Part shown: piece by piece, positions 15,573 to 25,200 of the stretch
Layout: each line of letters opens with the position of its first letter
Numbering within the stretch: position 1 is the first letter of the stretch
Assembly: GCA_002412925.1 (NCBI GenBank)
Contig: DHVZ01000023.1
Coordinates: forward strand, 1 to 48,435
Length of the DNA stretch: 48,435 nt
Direction of reading: 5' to 3'
DNA from: Anaerolineales bacterium UBA5195
GTDB lineage: Bacteria > Chloroflexota > Anaerolineae > Anaerolineales > Villigracilaceae
Translations under genes and position numbers: made by a program
Notes under the pieces: model-generated
Seen by the model: only the letters and a program-made list of their open reading frames with translations
The model's database searches: none
Told to the model about the DNA's origin: nothing

Positions 15573-18530
15573 CTACTCTCCCAACACCAAATTCAACTCA
15601 TCCAGCAGCCCCGGCAGGGCTTCGCCAAACAATTTTAACGCCGCAAACTGCCCGCCTTTGTTGTAAAACTCGCCCACCGACAAATCTTCGGGGCGCACCG
15701 CCAGGTTCACGCCAATGTGCTCGGCGATCCGATCCAGCCACCAGCGCTGTTCGGGCGTAAAGTCGCGCTCTTGCGCCGCGAGCCATTCGCGGTATCGCGC
15801 CGCCACCCGCTCGGGGTACGGCACCAGTTCCTCGTCCAACTGCAGCGCATGGCGCACCAGCGAAACCAGGTCGGCCAGCACCCGGCGCTCATTCGCCCCG
15901 CGCACCCGGTCGCGCTCCAACTGCGCGTACGCCCGCCACAGCCGCTCCGTCGTCCACGTGTGCGGCGGCTGCTCCAGGATGGCGGCCAGTTCCTTGATGG
16001 CCGCGAAAGTCAAAACCTTTTTACCACGATCCCCTATCGGGGACGAGCGGACACCAAGGTCACTAAGGTTTTGCTCTTGAACTTCCTTCGTGCTCGCTTG
16101 CCCCGCGTTCTTTAGCGGGGTTGTGTCCTTTGTGGTTAAGCTCTTTGGAATGGAAAAAATAATCTGCAGAGCCGTAATCTCATCCTTATGCTGCTCAAGA
16201 AACGCCCTAAACGACTCCACCGTCGCGCGCGCCTTCTCGCTATCCTCCGGCGCAAAACCGGCCTCGGTCAGCACATCCACGCTGACCGTGTCCAGCGTCT
16301 GCTCGTTGCGCTCGTGGATTTCCGCCAGCAGCGCCCGCAGGTCGGGGTTGGCCGCCAGCGGCAGGATGGCCTGCTCGATCATTTGGGAAAAATCGAAGCT
16401 GGCCTGGGCCTCCATAGCGGAATCCGGCTCCAGGGCGGTCAGAATCCCCTGGGCAATTTCCCCAGGACCCAGCCGAGCACCCGGAGCCTGCGCAGTGCCA
16501 ATTGACATGTTCTCTGTCAATTGGTAAATCCTGTTCCGATCGGCCTCCGTCAACTTCCGATCCAGCTTCACCAGCCGCCCCGCCAGCGACGAGAGCGTAT
16601 CATCATCCTGCACCCCCAGCGCCACCGCTTCGAGCAACTGACGCAGCGACTGCGAGCGTTTGCGCTCCAGGGTTTGCGTATCAATTTTCTCCTGCTCCAC
16701 GATCCCCACCGCGTCCACGATCACAAAGCGATCTTTGACGCGCGCATCGGGCGTCACGGCTTGCAGGTCGTTGGGGTTGATCACGCGCGTCCCGCGCCCC
16801 AGCATTTGCTCAAACAGCACCCGGCTGCGCACCTGACGCATGAACAGTAACGCCTCCAGCGGCTTGATGTCGGTGCCCGTGGCGATCATATCCACCGTCA
16901 CCGCCACGCGCGGATAATAACTGTTGCGAAAGTTGGCGATCAGCGTCTCGGGCGGCGTGCCGGTGGCGCGATAGGTGATTTTCTGGCAAAAGGCATCGCC
17001 CTTGCCGAACTCCTCGCGCACAATCCGCACGATGTCTTCGGCGTGGCTGTCATCCTTGGCAAAAATCAGCGTCTTGGGCACTTCCGTGCGACCCGGAAAG
17101 ATTTCGCCCGCCAGCCGGTCGCGGTAGGTACGGATGACGGTGCGAATCTGCCCCTCGCTGACCACCTCGCGGTCGAGTTGGCCCGCCTCGTAGGTCAGGT
17201 CTTCGTCCAATTGCTCCCAGCGCTCACGGCGGGTCAGTTTCTCGCGCTTGCCCACCCAGAACCCGGCCTCCACCTTCGAGCCGCTCGTGCCAATCTGCGT
17301 CCGAATGCGATAGACCTCGCCATCCACGTTGACCTTATCCGCCACCGCCCGCAGACGGCTGTACTCCATGACAAGATTTTGGTTGAAAAAACCGAAGGTC
17401 TGCTTGCTGGGCGTGGCGGTCAGCCCGATCAGGTGCGCGTCGAAATACTCCAATACCTGCCGCCACAGGTTGTAAATCGAGCGGTGGCACTCATCGGTGA
17501 CGATGATATCGAAGGTCTCGATCGGGATTTTGGGGTTGTAGCGCACTTCCTTGGGCTTTTCGGTGTCGAGCGCGCCGCCCAGGTCGAACAATGACCCTTC
17601 TTCGTTTTCCGCGTCGAAGGCTTCTTCGCCCTTCAGCATCGAAAACAAACGCTGGATGGTCGTCACCACCACCCGGTTGACCGGGTCTATGGCATTGCCC
17701 TGCAAAAACTGGACGTTATATAACTCGGTGAACTTGCGCCCGTCATCGGGCGTGGTATAGGCCTGGAACTCCTTGAGCGTCTGCCGCCCCAGGTTGGCGC
17801 GATCCACCAGGAACAGCACCCGCCTGGCCTTGCCGAACTTCAACATCCGGTAAATGAAACTGACGGCGGTAAACGTCTTCCCCGAACCGGTCGCCATCTG
17901 GATCAGCGCCCGCGGCTTATCCACTGCCAGCGAGGCTTCGAGATTGTTAATCGCCTCGATCTGCGCATCCCACAATCCGGTCGTGTTCAACGGGGGATAT
18001 TGTTGAAACCGGGCGCGCAACGTTGTAGGGGCGACCCACCCGGATCTATCAGAATCGCTCTGCAAATCTTGACGGGTCGCCCCTACCCCGATATCCAACC
18101 AATCCGCCAGCGTCTCCGGCCTGTGGAAGGTAAACACCCGCCTTGACCTGGGCTGCGGGTCGCGCTCATCCCTGAACAAGGTCTCCACCCCGGTGCTTTC
18201 ATACAAAAACGGCAGCGGCAACGTCACATGTGGGATATTCGCCGGCAACCCAATCGAATACTGCCCCGCCTGCTCCGCCACCCCTGAAAGCGTCACCCCC
18301 TCCGCCTTGGCCTCCACCACCCCGACGGCCTTCCTGTCCACGAACAGCAGGTAATCTGCAAAACCTGTACTTCGACCTTGCTCAGTATTCATCTGCAACG
18401 GAAACTCGCGCACAGCGATTCCGCGTCCCGCATACAAATTCATCCGGGCGCGGTCTTGCACCACCCAGCCGCAAGCGGCCAACTGGGCATCAATATTTTC
18501 TCGGGCGAGAGATTCGGGGGTAGGGGGCAT
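15573..18530 (-). CDS. hsdR: Type I restriction endonuclease motor/nuclease subunit
   Basis: HsdR cuts unmodified DNA after ATP-driven translocation. In this 985-residue protein the N-terminal nuclease domain shows GFADYLLFVDRKAVGVVEAK, with Asp59, Glu73 and Lys75. The SF2 helicase core follows: MATGSGKT at 212-219, TDECHRS near 352, GLTATPSKQ, then IATGTDIKPLEAL and QMLGRGTRV. The C-terminal domain ends in the LLDELN tail that is duplicated at 14631-14783. Two segments look like in-frame repeat insertions, at about residues 149-170 and 797-838, and neither breaks the frame. The ribosome binding site is weak. The gene starts 21 bases after the preceding STAND gene, so it is probably read from upstream. 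Confidence 0.95.
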   Translation of the reverse strand: MPPTPESLARENIDAQLAACGWVVQDRARMNLYAGRGIAVREFPLQMNTEQGRSTGFADYLLFVDRKAVGVVEAKAEGVTLSGVAEQAGQYSIGLPANIPHVTLPLPFLYESTGVETLFRDERDPQPRSRRVFTFHRPETLADWLDIGVGATRQDLQSDSDRSGWVAPTTLRARFQQYPPLNTTGLWDAQIEAINNLEASLAVDKPRALIQMATGSGKTFTAVSFIYRMLKFGKARRVLFLVDRANLGRQTLKEFQAYTTPDDGRKFTELYNVQFLQGNAIDPVNRVVVTTIQRLFSMLKGEEAFDAENEEGSLFDLGGALDTEKPKEVRYNPKIPIETFDIIVTDECHRSIYNLWRQVLEYFDAHLIGLTATPSKQTFGFFNQNLVMEYSRLRAVADKVNVDGEVYRIRTQIGTSGSKVEAGFWVGKREKLTRRERWEQLDEDLTYEAGQLDREVVSEGQIRTVIRTYRDRLAGEIFPGRTEVPKTLIFAKDDSHAEDIVRIVREEFGKGDAFCQKITYRATGTPPETLIANFRNSYYPRVAVTVDMIATGTDIKPLEALLFMRQVRSRVLFEQMLGRGTRVINPNDLQAVTPDARVKDRFVIVDAVGIVEQEKIDTQTLERKRSQSLRQLLEAVALGVQDDDTLSSLAGRLVKLDRKLTEADRNRIYQLTENMSIGTAQAPGARLGPGEIAQGILTALEPDSAMEAQASFDFSQMIEQAILPLAANPDLRALLAEIHERNEQTLDTVSVDVLTEAGFAPEDSEKARATVESFRAFLEQHKDEITALQIIFSIPKSLTTKDTTPLKNAGQASTKEVQEQNLSDLGVRSSPIGDRGKKVLTFAAIKELAAILEQPPHTWTTERLWRAYAQLERDRVRGANERRVLADLVSLVRHALQLDEELVPYPERVAARYREWLAAQERDFTPEQRWWLDRIAEHIGVNLAVRPEDLSVGEFYNKGGQFAALKLFGEALPGLLDELNLVLGE
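16021..16140. repeat. Repeat element inserted in frame within hsdR
   Basis: About 120 bases interrupt the HsdR C-terminal region with low-complexity, palindrome-bearing sequence. It contains CCCC/GGGG arms around TATC (16031-16042), a second hairpin CCCCGC...GCGGGG (about 16101-16120), and the phrase GTGTCCTTTGTGGTTAAG (16123-16140), a familiar type of dispersed bacterial repeat. It encodes an odd, hydrophilic stretch (KDTTPLKNAGQAS and so on) unlike its surroundings. The reading frame is kept. Confidence 0.6.
18025..18086. repeat. Inverted-repeat element within hsdR
   Basis: There are perfect 13-base inverted repeats, GTAGGGGCGACCC at 18025-18037 and GGGTCGCCCCTAC at 18074-18086, with a 36-base interior. 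The element lies in the HsdR coding frame and contributes the linker around residues 149-170 (ATRQDLQSDSDRSGWV). It looks like a small palindromic mobile repeat that landed in a tolerant interdomain linker. Confidence 0.75.
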
Positions 18531-18551
18531 AGATTTAACTACATTCTCACG

Positions 18552-21500
18552 CTATTTCTGTTTGAGTTGATTTTTCCATAACTCAGAAACTTCTTTCGCT
18601 AAGATTTTCTTCCTAATTTTCTCTCCTTCTATACCCATATCCAATAAAATTTCATGAACAAATTCCATTACGCCTAAGAACGATTTTTCTTGTTCGTGGG
18701 TTAAGTGCCACATTGGTAAATCTGGCCAATCTTTACGGATTTGAATACTGATTAATTGTATTGCAGCAAAAAACTCCTCGAAAGCATCATGAGCAAAATA
18801 CCAATATATCCATTCTTTCCTGACTATACCGGCGGACTGGAGCTTTTCTAGAATTTCACGTTCAGAAGCAAACTTCAACCCATAAAATGTTTCAGATTTA
18901 GATATTAACGTATAGCCTTTTTCTTTCCATGTACTCATTTTTTCTATTAAAAGCTCATGATCAAATCCAGAGCCTCTTTCTCCAGTATCTAGCATTGACC
19001 AACTGGTTATCAATCCTAGTATGAAGTTCCAGCCATCCCAATTGAGTTGGCTTTTTATGGCCAACAATTGCCGAAAATACTGCTCGAATAGGCTCGCTCT
19101 AGTTCTGCTAATCCCGCTAATTTCACTTTGCGAAAGGATCATATACAAAAGCAAAGGCACAATTGGCTTTTTTCCGAAATATTGGATCTGTTTTTTTGCA
19201 AATTCAATACTCTCTCGATCAGTAAGATATTGTGGCAATAAATTGTTAACCAAATCTGGCGTTAAAGGCTCTAAATCAAAAACTATTACATCATTCGGCA
19301 AATCAAGAATCGGGCGTGTCGATATAATAAAACGACAATTCTGATAATCCGCATTGGTTGCCACTTTGATGATTTCTTCCAATGCACCCTGGCTGCTCAC
19401 TTTAACTTCGGAAACAGCGTCAAAAAGAACTAAATACTTGCCAGCCTCTAATTGACTTTGAACAATTGCACTATCAACTGCAACTTTGTCCCTTTCTCGT
19501 AGCGTAGCTGCAATAGCGTCAAGGAAATCTTTTTCGTAAAATGCAGGTCTAATAAAAATTGGCTTATAACCTTTTAGAGAATCTGGGAGTTCATTCTTTA
19601 TTGCTAAAAAGGCAAATCTAGCCAATAGGGTTGTTTTTCCCGCTCCGCCAACACCAGTCACGATTATTGGACACTGTGGCCCCAACGATTCACTCACGCA
19701 AGATATTAATTCACTACCGGACCTTGAGATCAGAACCTTATTAGTATTTTGATTTCTTATAGGAATGCCAAAAAACTTATTGTGTCCGGCATTCGTAACA
19801 TCCTTTTGCATTAGAAGTCGTTCAGGGTAACCAATAAATAATAGCCAACCAAATAACTGAGGAACAATCATGAGAGGTTTTGCTATTAAGGATGCTAAAA
19901 ATGAGCGGGAAAAAATAACGCTTCCGCGCTTTGAAGCTAAAAATAGCAAGGCTAAAATGCTTGTTGCATAGATGGATAAAATACTCAGCAGGCTAGAAAC
20001 TATCCGGGAACCAGTATCTTTTATGTTTTCGTGGACAATGGTTTCAAAAGGAAAAGAATCTGTTGCGATTGGAGTAAGAGTCGAAGGAGCGGATGTTAGC
20101 GTTACCGCGGCGAAATTCGTTGAAGCAGGTGTAGGTGCAATGATTACTGATGGAATTGAGATTGGCCTTGTTGGCAATAAAGTAATTACTGGAACAAGAT
20201 TTACACTAGATTGTTGTCTTCTTAAATTCTGTACCAAAACCGATTCTATAATTACTAGAATAATCGTGGCCACAGTCAACACACCCCGCGCTATCTGAGA
20301 GAGTAGCTGTCTATTTGTAAGGTCCGCGCTAAGTCTTATAAATCCTATTTCGTTAGGACGCAAATCATTTGAGCGTTCTTTAAGCCAATAGCTGGATTGT
20401 TTCAAAAATGTTCCTGATAAAAGGGCACTACGATCATGACCTGTATTTTCCCAGAACATAAATCTTGAATTAAAGTTTTCCCGCCAATTAAGAAAAATCA
20501 CATCTTGATCTAGCCAATTCCTCAGTATTGCCCAATTCTGCAATAAAGCCTCGTGAGCAATTTCAAGTGTTATCTGCCCGGAAGGGGTTCTCTCTAAAGT
20601 TATTAGTCGAAAATTAGCAAGCATATTTACTAATTTTCGACTGTTATCATCGATAGCTATATCATCTAAAGATCGCTTGGAACGGGTAGTTGGTATGCCT
20701 CGTGCCTCATCTCCAAACCGGATCAACGATAGAAATATTCGTCTACTAATTTCTTGCTCTCTAGAGTCAAAAGTGTAATATGCGAAATCAGCTGATTGAG
20801 CAATACTACCCGATAATCCTCCAATATTCCTGTAGTTTTCATGAGTTAATCGCCCATTTCTTCGCAATTCCCATAATCGTGTTAATGTAAATTCTAACAA
20901 AGGCAATATTGTGCTGCGCGCCAAACCCTTTGAACGGTCGGTTTCACAGGCATCGGTAATGATAACATCCACTAAACCCTCATCAAAAGTAAGCCCTACA
21001 GATTTAGCAGGCTCAACAATCATTGCCTCCAATTCATCTTGTTCCAAAACGGGTGGGATATTCACCAATCCACGTTCCAACCATTCTGCTAATACAGTTG
21101 CATCGTGCAAAAACCGGCTGTAGAAATCATCTCGCAAACTCAAAACCACCGTAATTGCAAGAGGGGCATCCAGCAACTGCGCCAATTCAGCGATAAACTT
21201 TTGCCGAATATCTTTAGGAGCGGAAACCAGAACTTCTTCAAACTGGTCAATGAATAACACCAAACGAGTTTTATCTTGGCGATCTGCCAGCCAGGTTTTT
21301 ACAGCACTTTCCAAGCCCCCTTGCGGGTTGATAAAACCTACGCCCGCTAACTGCTCAAACGGATCATTCGCCGGGCGAATGATAACAATCTCCCATTTCT
21401 GGCTGCCTGGCACTTTGCCCTGGCGCAGCGCCGGTATCAATCCCGCTCGCACCACTGAGGATTTACCGCTGCCCGAAGGCCCCATCACCGCCAAGAAACG

Positions 21501-22205
21501 CGGCTCGCGTTTCAGGCTATCAATCAGTTTTTGCACCACCTTTTCGCGTCCAAAGAAAAACGGCGCATCTTCTTCGTTGAACACATCCAGGCTACGGTAA
21601 GGGCATATCTCCGTCAACCAGAGATTTGGGCTTACTTCACGAATAACTTCAACCGAGGTGGCAAAGGTGGTCTGGATATTGCGCGAATTCTGTTCTTTTT
21701 CTAGCAGCCCTTTCCCCTTTGTTACCATCCCAATCACAACACGGCGCTGCTCATCCAAAACCGGTCCACCGCTCATGCCGTGATCAGGCTCTTGGGAACT
21801 CAACTGCACCAGGCGCCCATTGTCCACAATGCCCACGATTTTGCCGCGCGCGCCAATCCCTTGCACATCGGTCACGGTGGCATAGCCGTAGGCGTAAAAG
21901 TCATGTCCGGCGCTGCCAGCGGCGTTGCCCAATGGCAGGGGTGAAACGCCATCTGGCACATTTTCCAAACGCAAAACGGCAACATCGCCTTTATCAACAT
22001 CCCGCCAGTATTCAGGCACAACCAGGGCATTCAGTTTTTCCGTCCGCCCATCGAAACGCACCTGAACGGTATCTCCATCGATGGCATCCGCTGCCATAAC
22101 CACATGTGCGCAGGTCAAGATCAGGGTTTCGCTGGCAAGAAAACCTGTCCCGATGACTTTACCATTTCCATTAAGTACCGCAACAATACTGTCTCGAATG
22201 TTCAT
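18552..22205 (-). CDS. Trypsin-like protease / nSTAND / membrane / NACHT-like double NTPase
   Basis: This 1217-residue protein has a trypsin-like domain in residues 1-190 with an intact triad: His34 in TCAHVV, Asp74 in KGDVAVLRL and Ser145 in HGMSGGPV. A STAND NTPase follows (FFFGREKVVQKL, Walker A GPSGSGKS at 242-249, Walker B LVLFIDQFEEVL). Hydrophobic segments lie near 638-660, 741-760 and 775-798. A second NTPase has Walker A GVGGAGKT at 851-858 and ends with the NACHT-like HDAFEEFFAA. There is no signal peptide, so the protease and first NTPase are probably cytoplasmic. The N-terminal 480 or so residues closely match the protein at 22296-26390. The DNA is AT-richer after about 21380. It is probably a sensor whose NTPase switch activates proteolysis. 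It sits 21 bases before hsdR. Confidence 0.92.
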   Translation of the reverse strand: MNIRDSIVAVLNGNGKVIGTGFLASETLILTCAHVVMAADAIDGDTVQVRFDGRTEKLNALVVPEYWRDVDKGDVAVLRLENVPDGVSPLPLGNAAGSAGHDFYAYGYATVTDVQGIGARGKIVGIVDNGRLVQLSSQEPDHGMSGGPVLDEQRRVVIGMVTKGKGLLEKEQNSRNIQTTFATSVEVIREVSPNLWLTEICPYRSLDVFNEEDAPFFFGREKVVQKLIDSLKREPRFLAVMGPSGSGKSSVVRAGLIPALRQGKVPGSQKWEIVIIRPANDPFEQLAGVGFINPQGGLESAVKTWLADRQDKTRLVLFIDQFEEVLVSAPKDIRQKFIAELAQLLDAPLAITVVLSLRDDFYSRFLHDATVLAEWLERGLVNIPPVLEQDELEAMIVEPAKSVGLTFDEGLVDVIITDACETDRSKGLARSTILPLLEFTLTRLWELRRNGRLTHENYRNIGGLSGSIAQSADFAYYTFDSREQEISRRIFLSLIRFGDEARGIPTTRSKRSLDDIAIDDNSRKLVNMLANFRLITLERTPSGQITLEIAHEALLQNWAILRNWLDQDVIFLNWRENFNSRFMFWENTGHDRSALLSGTFLKQSSYWLKERSNDLRPNEIGFIRLSADLTNRQLLSQIARGVLTVATIILVIIESVLVQNLRRQQSSVNLVPVITLLPTRPISIPSVIIAPTPASTNFAAVTLTSAPSTLTPIATDSFPFETIVHENIKDTGSRIVSSLLSILSIYATSILALLFLASKRGSVIFSRSFLASLIAKPLMIVPQLFGWLLFIGYPERLLMQKDVTNAGHNKFFGIPIRNQNTNKVLISRSGSELISCVSESLGPQCPIIVTGVGGAGKTTLLARFAFLAIKNELPDSLKGYKPIFIRPAFYEKDFLDAIAATLRERDKVAVDSAIVQSQLEAGKYLVLFDAVSEVKVSSQGALEEIIKVATNADYQNCRFIISTRPILDLPNDVIVFDLEPLTPDLVNNLLPQYLTDRESIEFAKKQIQYFGKKPIVPLLLYMILSQSEISGISRTRASLFEQYFRQLLAIKSQLNWDGWNFILGLITSWSMLDTGERGSGFDHELLIEKMSTWKEKGYTLISKSETFYGLKFASEREILEKLQSAGIVRKEWIYWYFAHDAFEEFFAAIQLISIQIRKDWPDLPMWHLTHEQEKSFLGVMEFVHEILLDMGIEGEKIRKKILAKEVSELWKNQLKQK

Positions 22206-22295
22206 TCTTTACTCGCCTTACTAAACCAGAAAACTTCTATATGGAATGATTGTACAGGAGAACTTGAGTGAGAGAATTGGAAATAGGGCATGGGG

Positions 22296-25200
22296 TTATG
22301 GGGTTGGGATCTCACTTGGTTCAGATTCGATGGGCAGGTTTGGACAAATAGCCTGATAAGGTTCTTCGCCAAAATATAATTTCCATTCACCGATCATTAA
22401 GTTACGCGTCAAATTAGCACATGTATTCATGATCAAGTCTTCTGGTCTCCAAGGCCAAACACGAGCAGTTCTATCAACTCCACCTGAAATCACATACTTG
22501 CCATCGGGGCTAAATGCAGCAGATTTGACCAAGTTATTATGGGACATTCGTGCGATTTCCTTGCCACTTATTGCATCCCACACTCGAGCTGCTTTGTCGT
22601 CCCCTGAAACCACATATTTGCTATCTGGGCTAAACGCCACAGAATTTACCACTCCATCATGGTTTAGGTTGACAATTTCCTTGCCAGTCAAAACCTCCCA
22701 CACTTTGACAATATGCCCACCACCGGAAACGATATTTTTGCCATTTGGGCTAAAGGCAACTGAATAAACAAAATTTGTATGTACAGTTTGAGATATTTTA
22801 CTACCCGTCATTGCATCCCATACTTGGGCTACTTTTGCATCACCAGAAACGAGATAAAGTCCATCCGGACTGAAGGCAACGCAGTAGACCTGACTATCAT
22901 GAGCCATACGAGCAATTTCCTTGCCGGACAGGCCTTCCCATACACGAACGGTATGATCAAAGCTGCCCGAAGCCACAGATCTACTATCCGGGCTAAATTT
23001 AACAGACTCTACTTTATCATCATGCTTCATCCGGGCTATTTCCATACCAGTTGATAGGTCCCATACTCGCGCAGTGAAGTCGTAGCTACCTGAAACCAGG
23101 TACTTTCCGTCCGGACTGAAATCAATTGAATTCACCAAGTCTTCATGGGTCATGCGCGCGATCTCTTTTCCTGTTGCGACATCCATTACTATGATATTGT
23201 GCCCCCCACCAGAGGCTACATACTTCCCGTCTCTGCTGAAGGAAACTGAATAAACAGTATCATCGTGAAGCACTCGAAAGATCTCAATATCATCCCTGAT
23301 ATTCCTCACACGAGCTGTATGGTCGCTGCTTCCAGATGCTGCGTATTTCCCATCTTTGCTGAAGGCAACTGAGTAAACCCTGCCAGCATGGGCCATCCGA
23401 GTGATTTCCGCGCTCGTGATTGTTTCCCAAACCCTTACCAAATTATCATCACCACCTGAAACAACATATTTCCCGTCCGGGCTAAAGGCAGCCGCATACA
23501 CCTGACTACCGTGGGTCATCCGGGCGAGTTCATCACCATAAATTGCATCCCACACACGGGCTGTTTTGTCGCTGCTCCCTGAAACTACATATTTACCATC
23601 AGGGCTAAAAGCGATAAAAAATACACTGCCATCGTGGGTCATACGAGCTATTTCTCCTCCACTTTCTGCATCCCATACGCGGGCCGTTTCATCACGACTT
23701 CCTGATGCCACATATTTTCCATCAGGGCTAAAGGCGACAGAAGTTACTGCACCTGTGTGAACCGCCCGAGCTTGCGCTTTGCCGGTTGCCGCATCCCACA
23801 CGCGCACTGAATAATCATCACTTCCGGAGACTACGCGAACTCCATCTGGACTTATGGCAACTGTATGTACTGGTTTGTCAAACTTCATTCGGGAGATTTC
23901 TTTGCCAATCGTAGCATCCCATACCCGAGCATTTTTGTTGTCACCTGAGACTAGATATTTTCCATCTCGGCTGTAAACAACAGAAAATATGGGCCCCGTA
24001 TTGATTTTCATTCGGGTGACCTCCGTGCCAGTCGATGCCTTCCAAATACGGATAATTTGCTCTGCACCCGCAGCAACATATTTTCCATCCGGGCTAAAGG
24101 TGACCGAATTTACCGCGCCGTCCTGGCTCAATCTGGCAATTTCATTCCCGTTCACAGCATCCCATATTCGGACAGTCCTGTCACGACTCCCCGAGACGAT
24201 ATACCTGCTATCTGGGCTGAAAGCAACTGAATACACCAGATCTTCGTGCTTCATCCGAACAATCTCTCTACCGGTGGCTGCGTCCTGTACGAGTAAAGTG
24301 TTTCCCCCGCCTGAAACTACATATTTCCCATCCTGGCTAAAGGCAACACACCGCACTACACCATCTTGAGTAGTGCGGAAAACCCAATGTGCCGCGGTAT
24401 TGTTCAATAGAACCTGTGATGCATCGCTAGATGGAATTATTTGCATAGATCTAATAGCAAGCAGAACAGCAATCATCTGCTTCGAGTTTCTCGTCGCATT
24501 AATGGTTTCAGCCTGTGCTACCAGCTGGTGGGCCAGGGCGATTTGGGCCTGGCGCAGGGCCTCGTTTCGCTGTAAAAGGGCAGCAACGGCAAGGGCTATC
24601 ATTACAACCAAACCAATCGACAAACCGAAAACAACCAATCTCCTTCGCTTTTCACGCGCGATTTGCTCTCGATGCCGGAAATCATCTATCCATTTATCCA
24701 GAAGTTTCCATTCTCTCAGCAAAGCATCATGGATAATTTCTACAAATTGTTGACCCGTTTGGTATTCTCTATGCGCTGATAGCAATCGCGCTTGCACCAA
24801 CGTTCCGACAACCTGCTCATCGTTACCCTTTTTACGTCCAACTACCAATTCATTAATCGGAATTACTCGCCGTGTATCGGGAATTTGTTCTTTTTCGTCC
24901 CCAAGATGTACTAACCTACAAAAAATCTGTTCCGTTAGTTTTCGTTCATTCGGGCCAAACTCATAATATACTCGGTCAGCCCATTGCGAAAGGCTGCCGG
25001 TTGTTCCTCCAATATTTTTGTAGGCGTCGTGAGTCAATCGGCCATCTTTGCGCAGTTCCCATAATTGCGTCAGCGCAAATTCCAACAATGGCAAAATTGT
25101 ACTGCGTGCCAGACCTTTCGAGCGGTCGGTTTCGCAAGCATCTGTGATAATTACATCTGCTAAACCTTCATCAAAGGTAAGCCCAACGGAGTTGGCCGGT

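Noticed and set aside
16188..17594. Plus-strand open frames opposite hsdR
   Set aside because: They overlap the helicase motifs of HsdR completely and encode no recognisable domain.
22429..24370. Regularly spaced similar DNA that could look like a CRISPR or tandem array
   Set aside because: The period is about 120 bases, in frame with the WD40 protein, and the similarity follows codons. It is coding repeat sequence, with no conserved short repeat plus unique spacers.
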